Shown piece by piece: positions 1 through 10,929 of a stretch of DNA of 64,000 nt; position 1 is the stretch's first letter; every line of letters begins with the position of its first letter. The DNA lies in assembly GCA_019096195.1 (NCBI GenBank), contig JAGTXK010000139.1:62001-126000 (forward strand), given 5' to 3'. The translations under genes were made by a program, and so were the position numbers. The stretch comes from Boletus sp. NGJ (lineage: Eukaryota; Basidiomycota; Agaricomycetes; Boletales; Boletaceae). The notes under the pieces are model-generated. The model worked only from the letters and a program-made list of their open reading frames with translations, did no database searches and was not told where the DNA came from.

Positions 1-801
1 CCATGGGGGTGGATCCTGATTCACCTCATCTTGAGGCCCAACCGGCGCATCTTTATCATCATGAAGCTCCGATACGATTGCAAACGAGGCTTCGTCTGTA
101 ACATAGTTGGCATAAATCGCTTGAATTGACAGCGCAAGGCAAGTACCTTGGGATTCAAGCGCGCCCAGCTGAGACTCGATCATACTTAGTTTGACTAAAA
201 ATGCGCGGAAATATCGACTGAGAGTCGCGGACGACATCGCTTCTTGGACACTTACATGAAGCAAGGGTCAACTCAATCCATGGGATACTGGTCTGTCTTA
301 CCTGACGTCCCTGTTGTAAGCCTCGACCTCTATCATGTTTTGTACAGAAAAAATGAATCGTTCAAGGGCAACTTGGTCCTTGTCTTTTATCACGACTACC
401 ACTTTTTGGATGTTCCCCTGCGCAGGGAAGTCCAGAGCCGCTCTGCTATCGACGGGGTTTACGTTGCTGACTCACCAAAGCGAGCTCGTCGGCGATGGCC
501 TTGACTGCGCCGGAGATGTATTCATTAAGAGCAGGGTGACGCGACTGAAACACTGGCATATCATACTTCTTTCTTCTCACAAATAGATCTGGTGGGTATA
601 TCTGGCGAACGTATAGGATAGTATGGATAGCGACTTCAACTGAGGGTGGATAAGGAACCAACACGAAGGTGAAGCTTTTGTAGGCTCACGGAACTCGGTA
701 ATCCCTTGGACGGCTTCTAGCTTATGATTTCAGCAGATTGCATTCTTTTCGCGGTTGTGGGACGGGTGCGTACGGTTAAAGCTGAGCGAGATGTCTAGCA
801 T
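1..801 (-). CDS. REV7: REV7/MAD2L2-like HORMA protein, cut by the window edge
   Basis: HORMA-domain subunit of translesion DNA polymerase zeta. Six exons can be placed on the minus strand: 774-801, 690-716, 476-639, 302-417, 147-250 and 1-95; the 3' end lies outside the window. Exon 2 is only 27 nt. The spliced protein reads MLDISLSFNQAVQ then EFLEVAIHTILYVRQIYPP, YISGAVKAIADEL, KVVVVIKDKDQVALERFIFS and RYFRAFLVKLSMIESQL, which follows human MAD2L2 (EFLEVAVHLILYVREVYP, VEKVVVVILDKE, LLRAFILKISV) block by block. The family's role is to bind REV3 and act in mutagenic bypass of DNA lesions in the nucleus. Its start codon is 237 bp from that of glycogenin, so the two genes share a divergent promoter region. 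Identification is firm; only the C-terminus is missing. Confidence 0.9.
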
Positions 802-1038
802 GGAGATTACCTCTGAGGTGTCCTTGGAACTGAAGCAGGTGTGCACGTTGGACTGAAATTGGCGGCGATAAACTTGATTTGGTATGTCAACCTCAGTTGA
901 CGCATGTTTGCTCGACTGATAGAATATGTTTTATGTTTTGGGTTGGACATGACCATCGCTGGCAGCGTTTCTCTCTTGCTCGTCTTTATTCTAACTTATA
1001 TCTCTTTACAGGTCGCGCCTTAGCCCTCCCCACTCACC

Positions 1039-3884
1039 ATGTCCATTCGTTATGCTTTCGTCACGCTGCTCACCTCCGACGCCTACCTGCCAGGCGCACT
1101 CACCATCGCTGGCGCACTGAAGGATGTTCATCGTCTCCTCCCATCAGATCAAACGATAGAATACGAGACCGTTTGTCTTGTTACACCAGAGACGGTCGAT
1201 GTCACCACCATCAGGGTCCTCAGGAGGGCATTCGACGTGGTTGTCGGTGTCGAAATAATCGTTCCACCTGATACCGAATCCCTGACTTTACTTGGTGCGT
1301 GTTCTTCCCTTGCATTTTATACATCACGAGTCCACACGCAGGGGCGTCATCGGATCACTTCCGCGTGGTACAATCAATTCAATCGTCCACGTGTGTCTGC
1401 CTGCTTCCAACCCACATCCGGAGCATGCATTCATGCAACGTTGTTTCCTGCCGTTTTATCACACTCTCGACATTTCTTTCAACCTGACATTGCTTTTCTG
1501 GTTCTTTAGGGCGCCCAGACCTAGATACGGCTCTGACAAAATTGCACGTCTTCCGTCTCACGCAATACTCCAAGGTAATATTTCTGGATGCGGACGTACT
1601 TCCTCTCCACCCTCTATCCCACCTCTTCCATCTCGATCATGAGTTCTCTGCCGTCCCGGATGTTGGATGGCCAGATATATTCAACTCCGGTGTGATGGTG
1701 TTATCACCCGGCACGGACAAGTTCGAAGAGCTTCGCGAACTCTTAAACACCAAAGGTACCTGGGATGGGGCAGATCAGGGTCTCCTGAACGAGTGGAGAG
1801 GCAACAATTGGAACAGACTCAGTTTCACGTACAACACCACGCCAACAGCCATCTATACGTCAGTCGTATCGGCCTTGCTGTTTTAATGGTCATCTGACTG
1901 TATCGATTTTAGCTATGCCCCGGCATATCAGCGCTTTGGATCTCAAATATCAGTCATCCACTTCATAGGCCCTCATAAACCTTGGCACTCGATCCCTGAC
2001 CGTGCGCTGAGTTCTTCTGCACAGTCCACCGACATGGTCGTGGAGTCTTCCACTGAAATTCCTGCTACCCAGCAGCATACATATAACTACGGTTCACTTG
2101 TTGACCGTTGGTACAGCGTATACGATCGGCATTACCGGTCCCAGACTACCGAACCTGTTTTTCAACCTACCAGATATACTTCTGCATGGAATGAATGGGG
2201 CCATCGTCGTGCCGTAATCGCAGGCGGAGCACTGGGACTTGAAGAGCTACGTCGCGCGGCACTTGAAGGTATGGGGGCGTCGGGAATATCGGCGCCTCGG
2301 GCCCACGGTGAAGGGGAATATCGGACCATGCCCCTTGAGGGGCGTTTTGATTTGATCCGTCCTCAAACGCGTGCGGAAAGGAAGCAGGTGCAGGCGCCGA
2401 TAGGCAGCACGGAAACACCCGATTCTACCCAGGTCCCAGCGGAACACCGCACAACCACACCAGAGCCATCTACGCCTCCCGGACAAATTCTGACACTACC
2501 ACCAGGCTCTCCTGTCAGATGGACGACGCTACCTACTCCAGGAGTCAACGATATTCCACCTGCTCCCCATGCACGGTTTGTATCTCTTCCTCCGACACCT
2601 CTCCGTTATGTCTCTGCTCCATATAAGCCTCATCGCAACACTCGAGAAGCGGGGGCTCAGACTCTTCCCATTCATTCACAACAGCGAGAATCAGGAAGGG
2701 AAGACTTGTCTATAATGCCTCTGATGCGGAACTCTGCTGTCGAGACGCCTCCCAATGTTGTTACACCCGTCCCAATGGACACCTACTTTCCCAAAGTATG
2801 GGACGTCGACCAAAATTGGTCATCGATCTCACCTTCGTCTTCTGAAACATCGTTGAGTACGATGGAGCCCAGCCCCTCCAAGCCACAGCCGACTCCAAAT
2901 GCATTTTTCACACCGTCTCTTGTGCCTGCTACTCCCGAGATGCTGCGCCCTCAAGGGCAATATCGCAACATCATCGGAGAGGAAAATGGGTCTCCCACTC
3001 CGGATCCCATAAAGGTGAAGCGCATTTTTCCGTGGGAGGAACGAGCGCGTCACGCTCCGGGGCGGGTGTTTCCCGATGAGGGGTTACCAATGACCGCTCC
3101 CTCTCATCTTCCTGCTTCTGCTACCCCCGAAAAGAAGGCTATTTTCCGTTCCCCGATCCCATCCCCCTTAGTCGGCTTTCCACCATCACTCCAGTCACAT
3201 TACCCATCGGATGGCCCTCTCATACGGAGATATGCTGGCAAGATTCCGTGGTCCGTGCCCTCTTCAAGCCCCCTTGGTCCTGAGAGTGAATCAAGCCGGG
3301 TAGAGACCAGTAGCCGAGATGGAGATGTTGAGGATGAGGTGGACTCCGAGGAAGAAACAGTGATGAGATTGCGAACGCGGAGTTCTAGCATCGGGATGGC
3401 GAGACGCACTCTGAAGTATCGTTCGGTCGGCGTGCAAACGGATCCTAGGGAAGTGCGTGAGGAGGGTATCCAAGTCACGACATTCGTACCCGTGACCGAG
3501 ATTGCGGAAAAGTTGATCTTGATGAACAAACGCTTGAGGCGTAACTGGTCAACATCTACTGGCACTACCAGTCCCCCCACTGTTACGGCAGCACATGTTT
3601 TGACTCCGTCGTTATCTCCGCCCACGCTCGATTCTTATCATTCGCTGTTGCCTTCTAACTCGCGCGACCCCAGAGCACCAACCATGTTGGCATCAAAAGC
3701 AGCCGGCGACCCAGACCCTTCCTCCGCATCCTCACCTGTTGTCTCATCCGTGGTTCTACCCTCACGTATCCGCCAAGGAGCCCGCGTATGGGATCCAGCT
3801 CGTGGTGTTGAAGCCTTTAAGCGAGGATCCGAAGAGGTTCTTACAAAGTTTATGAATATAGGTTCTCGGGGAGAACGGGCGTGA
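1039..3884 (+). CDS. GLGEN: Glycogenin, GT8 glucosyltransferase with long disordered tail
   Basis: Self-glucosylating primer of glycogen synthesis. Exons are 1039-1294, 1510-1858 and 1913-3884, giving 858 residues. The N-terminal third is a GT8 domain starting SIRYAFVTLLTSDAYLPGAL; the nucleotide-sugar/manganese DxD motif is seen as FLDADVLPL at residues 110-118, followed by DIFNSGVMVLSP and YAPAYQRFGSQISVIHFIG. After about residue 270 the chain is rich in Pro, Ser and Thr and looks disordered. The last 35 residues hold WDPARGVEAFKRGSEEVL, a conserved patch resembling the glycogen-synthase binding tail of the family. Glycogenin (GLGEN) is a known neighbour of the HD mating-type locus in Agaricomycetes, and here it lies next to the beta-flanking gene. 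Intron 1 (215 nt) is longer than most in this window. Confidence 0.93.
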
Positions 3885-4806
3885 ATCGCGCTGTGTTATG
3901 TTTACATGTACTCTAGCTCCTGGACGTCTTGTGTCTGTTTTCTTGATCTCTATCTGCATGATGGCACAATACCAACCTCATCGTCGTTTTCAAGAACATT
4001 TTCCTTTGTAATTTTCACTGTTCTCCAGCGCATTTCTGTCGCAAACGTCGTCATGGACTTGTTTCCCCAGAACTTGATCGATCTCCAAAGCCTTTCTAGA
4101 ACAACCAGCGCATTTAGTCGTCAACAGTGAAGCCTACAAGCCCGCCTACAAGCCCTGTTGACGACTTGATATGATACGATTCCACGAGATCACGAATAAG
4201 TCAAACGATTTTGATCGTCACACTAACATCGTAAACCTCTGTATTCAACGCCTAGGAGGATAAGTTGCTAGTTCCGATGGACTTGTCCACAACTAACCTG
4301 ATTTTCTGGTTCCTACCAGGCGGCTGCCCCTGCCGTAGTCGAAGCACCAATGTTCTGAACCGCGTGGGCTACAGGTAGAAGAACTACCAAAAAGCCACAG
4401 AGAAAGCGGGTCAAGTGGTTCAGGTACGTAACTTGCATGGGGAGAAAAGTCCCAAATTGCTACGCCGATTCTTTCAGAAAGTTGGGGATCATCCAGAACG
4501 ATCTCGCACACTCTCTTTTCAACTACCAGTGGAGGGACACACAAGAGTGGTGTCTGACCTTGTCTGCTGGGTTCCTGCTTTATGGCACCGCTTGAAAAGT
4601 CCTTTCTGCCACGTCGGATATTTGAACGTGCGCTGAGTGGATGTACAATACACTACATGAGAGTGGCTTGAGCGCTATTCGGCTAGTCCATATCAGCTGT
4701 CAGCCCGTCTTGTCACCCCAGAATGGAATATCATGATGCAGTGCGCTCTGGGCACTATAATAGCGGGATGTCATGACAATGTTCGGTTGCTGATAGTGAT
4801 ACTACC
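3885..4806. other. Intergenic, glycogenin to beta-flanking gene
   Basis: About 920 bp with no convincing gene. It holds the glycogenin 3' region, a small tandem repeat (4132-4155) and an AT-rich ctataatag at about 4755-4763, some 45-50 bp upstream of the beta-flanking start codon, which could serve as a TATA element. Confidence 0.4.
4132..4155. repeat. Two-copy 12 bp tandem repeat
   Basis: The 12-mer GCCTACAAGCCC occurs twice in direct succession with no mismatch. It lies in the spacer between glycogenin and the beta-flanking gene. No function is evident. Confidence 0.7.
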
Positions 4807-5717
4807 ATGGTGGGTCGAAACGCACATCCGCTTCTCGCTTGTTAACTCGTGTCTAGTCGTCCCTTTTCGGTCTCGCTGAGCAAGTCCTCTCTGTTGCTAC
4901 GGGTGGAGATTCTTCAGAGTCCCAGCCTCAGCGTAAGTCCCTGCTTATAATTGCCTCGGCTGATCGATCATCTGCGATCAGATACCGTTCACAAGACTGG
5001 CGGACAGGAATACAATACACCTCACCACAGGCAGCAACCACAGGGCGGTTGTGAGTAGTCCCTTTCACCTCAAGGATCACAGCCGATAACAACGATACTC
5101 ATAGTCAACACACAAGAGGTGCTGTCCCACGCAGGTGACGTCGACGAAGAGGACCAAGGATACATTGCAAACGCTATCCGGCACGTCCACAGTAATCCCG
5201 TGCGGACGCCGATTTCTTATCTGACACGAGGCTGATCTGAACGCATCGGAACTCCCACAGCAACAACATCACGAGGAGGTGGATGAGGGTGATTTGTCCA
5301 AGTATGGCCCCATGGTCCTCAGCGTACTGCAACAAATATTGTTCCATGACTTTAGCTAAAGTGTTGAATAGGCTCTCTCTTCTGTCAGCTCGAAATCTGG
5401 AATTGACGTCGGCTCCCTCATGTCGGGTGGCCTGGGGGAAGGTGGAGGAAACCAGCTCATGGGTCTGGTCATGAAAAAAGCGGGGAATGCCTTTGTCGGG
5501 GGAAGTGGCGGGGACAAACAAAGCGCTATGAATGGCGCTGCGATGACTCTTGCGAAGCTCGTGGCTCAGAAGCAACTTTCCGCATTCATTGGGGGATCGA
5601 ACAGCGGAGGACTTAGTATGATGGAAGTCGGGAAAACGGTGAGCGTGTACCGCCTTTTTTTTTGCGTCCCTCACGTTGATGGATTCCGTATAGTTGATCA
5701 AGAGCCGATTCGCGTGA
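4807..5717 (+). CDS. beta-fg: Beta-flanking protein of the HD mating locus
   Basis: Conserved fungal protein of unknown biochemical function that marks one border of the agaricomycete A (HD) mating locus. Seven exons give a continuous 198-residue frame: 4807-4809, 4857-4932, 4982-5050, 5105-5199, 5261-5323, 5372-5638 and 5694-5717. The first exon is just the ATG. The protein begins MSSLFGLAEQVLSVATGG, has an acidic middle (HEEVDEGDLSKYG) and ends in the family's hallmark Gly/Ala/Ser-rich block with NGAAMTLAKLVAQKQ and GGSNSGGLS. Use of the acceptor at 5371, not the more pyrimidine-rich one at 5388, is needed to keep frame. All introns are GT-AG. Identification rests on the C-terminal block and on position: it separates glycogenin from the HD2 and HD1 genes, as in other Agaricomycetes. 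Confidence 0.85.
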
Positions 5718-6214
5718 CATGGACATGTTCTGATATTTCTGCTTTCTTTGTGAAGTGAACCAGTAGTAGGAATTAAGCAAATTACAAGCTAGATCTGGCC
5801 CTTGAAATTGAAATCGAGATGCCACATTCGAAGTAAGCTCGATCGCACGCCAATTAAAATGACAGTACAAGTTCTTCCGTGATGGAAAGTGGTAGAAATC
5901 AAGAGTGTCGCCGTGCATCATCAACATTGAGAGTTGGTAAATGACACAAAGTTTGTCTCGGCTGTTGTGCATACTATGGCAGTACCGAGCCTATGTAATT
6001 GCAGCGAAACGTGGCAAATGGGAACTCTAGTAGCGATGCAGCCCAGAGAAGGTCGAAACGAGGCCTAAGTCAGCGAAAAAATTGTACAAGCCGACAGAAG
6101 TAGCCAGATGGATGTCCTGAGCAATGTATCACCGCGATTTTCCGCGAGTGACATAGGCCAGCTCTGGGTCCCGTACCGGGGATCGAGAATCATAAAGACT
6201 GGCCTGAATAGAGT
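5718..6214. other. Intergenic, beta-flanking gene to HD2-a
   Basis: About 500 bp between the 3' ends of the beta-flanking gene (plus) and HD2-a (minus), so convergent 3' regions. No coding signal, RNA gene or repeat is evident; the open frames here are short and show no family resemblance. Confidence 0.4.
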
Positions 6215-7876
6215 CTATGGCCTTGAAGGGAGTTCCTGAATAGCTGGACAGGGTGGTTGTGGTGACAATGAATGAGAGGTGAGTGAGCCAGGGCATGGCA
6301 CTGGAGATAATGCCTCTCTTCCGTGATCGAAAGAATCCGACAAGGAACGCAAGGAAGAGCAAGGAGACGGTGTGGAAGACGATACATCCGACGTAGCTGG
6401 TGTCACATTGCGACATGTGAGAGATCGACGAGGATGCCGTTTGGGCAGAGGAGAAACCTTCCGCCGATAAGAGACGTCGTTTTCTGAGTGGGGGGGCGGT
6501 GAAGTAGGAATGGATGATCCCGTAGACTTGATGAAAACTTGTGAAGTCGGCTGCGATGCCCGAACTATGGGGAACGGCGACCGACGCGCGAAAAAAGACA
6601 CGTCTTTGGTCGGCTTAACCAAGGCTGGATGTGGTGCCGGAGGAGGCGAGACAGCAACGAAGCACGTGGCAGAAACTGAGTCCTGAATTCCCCCACGATT
6701 TCTTCGAGATCGCTTGGAGTATATGTCTCTCACGCTAAGGAGAGCAAACCGATCCACTAAATCGTTGATGTCGGTCTTGGCAGTTTGCAAGGAGGTATTG
6801 TGATTCGGATGCCTCTTCCATTGAAATGCCGGAAATTTTTGATCACGCGATTCGAGAGGGAATGGTTGATAAGCGCAAGCTGGAGGGTATGGAGACGGGA
6901 AGGCATGTAGTGGTGCAGTACACCTATCAAGTACGTTATTATCTTCTGTTGAGGAAGTCATGCAATCCAACACTGTTTCGGAAGAACATTTCTATGGAAT
7001 CTTTGAGTGTGTGGGACTTGGACTAAATGGAGTTGCGTACCATCGACATTGACTGACGATCATCGGAGTGGTTCGATCGAGAAGCTTCATGAGGCGGAGA
7101 AGAGTTTTGTTCAGTGCGAACAGTATACTTTCCCATGCGCTCGCGTAGGCTATCAAGCGGGAGAGTTGCGCCTTCACAGGCGGGTTTTTTTCTCCAAGTT
7201 CCGTTCGGTTTCTTTGTACGATTCCTCCGGTTCTGGAACTGCGGGACATGAGTATAAATTCCTCAATCAACATCACGCATACCCAAACATGGATCTGTCG
7301 GTATGTCATGCCAGACTTCTTCGCGAGAAAGACTTTGTCCGCATGAGTAGGAAACTGGTTTTCGTTAAAGAAGTGTTCCAGAAAGGGAACATAATCCTAT
7401 GTTGACATCCTTGAGCCTTAGCACAACGGAATAAAGATGGGACAAACTGTGTTGAAAGCTGGTCGGAGGTTAGTACTCCTTGAAGCATGATCATTGCTAG
7501 CCACCTGTTTCGCTGGCTTCTGGCGACTTTGATATGCAGCCACACCATCTTCTATCCATGACTTGACTTTCGTCAAGTACAGACTTGCAAATTTGTCCAA
7601 GATCCGCTTCTCCACATCGTGAGGGAAAGTGAAATCATTGAGTGCAACAAAAGCATTGTTAATGGAGCTTTCGTAGTATGACCGAAGTTCCAGAGCACGA
7701 GCATTGTAAGCACGATCCATTTCTTTCGCAACCATTTTTTCTGCTCCGATAGCAATAAGAGAGGGGTATAGAGAGGGGGGATCTGGTAAGCAAACTCGTG
7801 GTAGTTGTACACTGGCATGTTGGAAAGTATCGCGAACAATGTTTCCTAATGTTGGAAGGTCGGCAGCGATAGCCAT
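6215..7876 (-). CDS. HD2 mating-type homeodomain protein, copy a
   Basis: Homeodomain transcription factor of the HD2 class; in this fungal class it pairs with HD1 from a different mating type to switch on dikaryon development. Exons on the minus strand are 7448-7876, 7283-7396, 7041-7238 and 6215-6991, giving 505 residues. The homeodomain spans about residues 140-200 and reads AFNTDYVPFLEHFF, THADKVFLAKKSGM and YRQIHVW|FQNRRNRTKK, with an intron splitting the recognition helix after Trp. It is a standard-spacing homeodomain with the WFQNRR signature of HD2 (HD1 has WFANARR). The N-terminal 140 residues carry the family's dimerisation region (LPDPPSLYPSLI, ARALELRSYYES). The C-terminal half is Ser/Pro-rich. 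It is divergent to HD1, with a DNA element 117 bp upstream of its start. No breaks are visible. Confidence 0.92.
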
Positions 7877-7993
7877 GGCGTTGGATGTAGAGAAGGTTTG
7901 TGAAACAAAGCTGCCCTGTACTGAGCGCTGTGACTATTTTGATGTGTTTGCCGGCAAAATGTTACCATTGTGCTTAGTCATCCTCACTGAAAA

Positions 7994-8021
7994 TACTGTA
8001 GCCGTCTGTATGGAAGCAACC
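7994..8021 (+). repeat. Left terminal inverted repeat
   Basis: A 28 bp sequence that is the exact reverse complement of 8816-8843. It begins 117 bp upstream of the HD2-a start codon. Confidence 0.9.
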
Positions 8022-8076
8022 GGGTGGGAGTGCGTTACGCTTACCCCTGACTCCGTGCTTAGCAACCGGACCCCCA

Positions 8077-8106
8077 TTATGCGTTATGTTGCCATTGTTA
8101 GCAACC
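8077..8106 (+). repeat. Subterminal repeat, left copy
   Basis: A 30 bp unit matching 8690-8719 at 27 of 30 positions in direct orientation. Its second half, GTTGCCATTGTTAGCAAC, is a near-palindrome that could form a small stem-loop. Confidence 0.85.
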
Positions 8107-8689
8107 TGGTGGCCGGTGCTGGCGTTATGGGGGAACCTTTAGCAACCAGACTCAGACTTGGACTCGGAGTAACAGTATATGGTTATATAGGAATGGACAT
8201 TCTATGTCATTATTGTAAACAGAATGATAGTACAGCCATGAGCGAAATTTTCAGAAAATTTGTACCAGCACTTCGTACTGCTATGGACTTGTAGCTCAAC
8301 TATGACCTCTCCGACTCACAAAGGCCCATCCTCAGAACTCATCTCACGGATCCATCATCTACAGAGTTTGCTTGAACACCTTCCGAATATCGCACTCACT
8401 CCACACTCCACAAAGAGATCGAAGATCGGATGGGTGTTGTCCATGGACTCAACGACTCTGTGGACTGTGATGATGACGATGATGACGCCAATGTCCCATC
8501 GAGTGCGGTGATTCACGATGCCCTTGGCTTAGATGTGGCTCAGATTCCTGCCGAGGTGGACAGTGCCCCACTTTGTGTTCAAAGCACAGTAAAAGGTCCT
8601 AACAATTCATTGGAGGCTGCAGGGGAGTACAAGGACATCTGGGCTTTTATTAACTTCAATGAATGCTTGTAACTACCTTTTATCCACTG

Positions 8690-8719
8690 TTATGCGTTAC
8701 GTTGCTATCGTTAGCAACC
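8690..8719 (+). repeat. Subterminal repeat, right copy
   Basis: Second copy of the 30 bp unit. Here the palindromic half is better: GTTGCTA and TAGCAAC flank a short loop (8701-8718). Repeated subterminal motifs of this kind are commonly transposase-binding sites; that role is inference here. Confidence 0.85.
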
Positions 8720-8815
8720 AAGCTGGCCAAGTTGCGTGACGCCAGAAAATTTTAGCAACCAGCACACCGTTATGCGTTATTTTTAGCGACGCAACCACCT
8801 AGCGTTACGCGTTAC

Positions 8816-8843
8816 GGTTGCTTCCATACAGACGGCTACAGTA
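8816..8843 (-). repeat. Right terminal inverted repeat
   Basis: A 28 bp sequence that is the exact reverse complement of 7994-8021. It ends 258 bp upstream of the HD1 start codon. Confidence 0.9.
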
Positions 8844-9101
8844 GCACGTAAACAGAGAAAAGTTAATCGTTACAGTACGTCGTATAATGCTACAGAGGTT
8901 GAGTCAAGTAATTGGCTTTTCGTCGACGTATGAGTTCGTCCAAGTGGCACTGTGACAGTCTTTGAAAGGTATTTAGATCCACGGATTCTCCTGTTGCCCT
9001 GACTAAGCACTGAAGTAGATGGTTTTGAGGTCCGCATTGTCTTCGAGCGCTACAGCAGTAACTTAGTGACTCGTGCACCTTTCAACTGTGCTCTCACAAT
9101 C

Positions 9102-10929
9102 ATGGACGCCAAACTACTTGGAAAACTCTCTCGCGCCGAAGAAGATCTCGTATCTGCAATGCTGACCGGAGACGTGGGGCTTGTGGCTTATGATATCGCC
9201 TGGACATCACTTTTGGACGAGATCTCTCAAGCATCAGCTTCCGGAGAGATCAACAGTACTACACTTGCTGTCGCGGACGACGTAGTGGCTCGGGTCTCAA
9301 CACTCGTAGAGTGTTGCCTCACGTTATATTCCGTACCTCCTCCCTCACTCCCCATCCTCAACCTAAATACATGCTCACCCTCACTCTTCCACTCCGCCTC
9401 TTTCATCCCTGATGCGTATTCTTGGCTCCTGGAGAACGTCGCAAATCCCTATCCGTCATCGGAGTTCAAAGTATCTCTAGCTCAACGATACAACACCCCC
9501 GTCTCCGCGGTCAGCTCATGGTTCGCTAATGCACGACGGCGAATTGGCTGGACAACGTTGTGTCGCGATTTCTTCCGTAATTGCCGAGCGGATGCTGTGG
9601 ATGCTGCGTACCGCGTGCTAGTGATGGGAGATCCAAATCACCAGGGCCCCGAAATTACTCATGCTTTTGTGGCCATGAAAGTCACGGCAGAAGAGCTCTA
9701 TGCGACTTCTACGAAGAGTGCTCTTGCTGGCGATATCGATACTGTTCTGAAGGACATGCTACCTGAAGACAAAGCATTTGCAGGGGACGGCGGGCGCGGT
9801 GGGATCAGAAAAATAGTGTGTTTGAAGACGCGAAAGCATTCAACACCCACGCTGGACATATCGTCACAGAAAAACTTGGCGAGGCAAAATCCCCCATCCG
9901 ACCTCTCGTATGCTTCAGTGCCAGTACCCGGTTTCGATGACTTTCTCACAGACGAGAATGAGGATGAAGAAGATACATCGCCCCCATTATTAGCTAGTCG
10001 CAAACGGCGTTTGTCGCTTTTTGAGCCAGTGAGCGTCGCTAGTTACGGGGTAGCCACAGGATCCGTGAAGCGTCCGCGGTACGTCGCTGTCCTCATTGTC
10101 TTTGCGTTCCCTAACCATTTTGCCCATCCTACCCTAGCCTCTCTTCGTCACCCAACGCTTGTCTACCATCCACATCGACAAGCACAGAGGATCCATTAGA
10201 AAATGGCTCCCAAGGTCAGATATCGCGGTCTGTTCCAATCACCGAGGATTTGACAAATCCCAATACGCACAAACGACGCCTATCCAATGTAGACGCGATT
10301 GGGTTGCCAAAACACCCGCGAGGTTCGACGGCTGGACCACGCTCTCATGCCGTTTCGGATCCTCTTCCACTTTCCACCCTGGAAAGTGAAATTTCTATCG
10401 ACGAATGGTTTAAAACCAATTTTGATGCTCTATTCACCCTCCCACCGCCAGTTGACGTCGCCGAACCTGACCTTTCGACGCAGTGGGAAGTTGAGTTATT
10501 TAATAACTACAGTATACCTGAAAACCCACAGAAGGTTCTTACCCCTCGTGAGTCCGTGTCTTCCTTTCTGGGATGCTGTAGCCAACGTTTGACATCTTGC
10601 TAGCTATCGAAGACAATCAACTATCGTCGTCTACTGATTTGACTGCACTTGACGACCTTTTACAATCTCTTGAAAGGGGTGGATTTGTCGCACCTCCAGA
10701 GATAATGCAACCGCCCACAATGGCTTCAGTCTCTGACCCTGTGTCCCAAAGCATGCCGCTACTGCTGGATCTTTCGCAGACCATAGATTGGACTGCATTC
10801 CTCAACGAAGACCCTCCTCAACCTACCCGCGATCCCATATTTCCTCAATCCTATGTCAACTCTGCGCTTCCGGACATTGATCTCTCTGTTCTACATCCTC
10901 CTCATGTTTGGACTACGGTCAGTTCGTGA
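9102..10929 (+). CDS. HD1 mating-type homeodomain protein (TALE type)
   Basis: Partner class of HD2 in mating-type control. Exons are 9102-10078, 10138-10547 and 10604-10929, giving 570 residues; both introns are GT-AG and keep frame. Translation starts at the ATG at 9102 (MDAKLLGKLSRAEEDLVSAM); the N-terminal 90 residues resemble the HD1 dimerisation region. The TALE-type homeodomain, about residues 100-150, shows NPYPSSEFKVSLAQRYN and SSWFANARRRIGW, and is followed by CRADAVDAAY, typical of HD1. Basic clusters (SRKRRLSLF, SVKRPR, THKRRLSN) could be nuclear localisation signals; HD1 is usually the partner that supplies these. The C-terminal region has acidic-hydrophobic stretches (IDEWFKTNFDALF, IDWTAFLNEDPP) that may be activating. 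It is divergent from HD2-a and tail-to-tail with HD2-b. It is the only HD1 in the window. Confidence 0.93.

Larger units (their letters stand above)
7994..8843. mobile_element. Non-autonomous TIR DNA element between HD2-a and HD1
   Basis: An 850 bp element bounded by perfect 28 bp terminal inverted repeats (7994-8021 and 8816-8843, beginning TACTGTAGCCGTCTGTATGG). If the outer TA is read as a target-site duplication, the element proper is 7996-8841 with 26 bp TIRs, as in Tc1/mariner-type insertions; no 8 bp duplication is present, which argues against a hAT element. Inside both ends lie direct 30 bp repeats (8077-8106 and 8690-8719) and several scattered TTAGCAACC motifs. The interior has no transposase; it holds only short frames, one of 80 codons (8430-8672) with a run of aspartates. 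It fills most of the shared promoter interval of HD2-a and HD1. The superfamily is not certain. Confidence 0.8.

Noticed and set aside
5323-5389. Apparent frameshift in the beta-flanking gene
   Set aside because: Using the upstream acceptor GAATAG (5371) instead of TGTCAG (5388) gives a clean frame with SSVSSKSGIDVGSLMSGG.
7980-8852. hAT-type transposon reading of the TIR element
   Set aside because: The 8 bp on each side of the TIRs do not match, so there is no hAT-type target duplication; only TA is shared.
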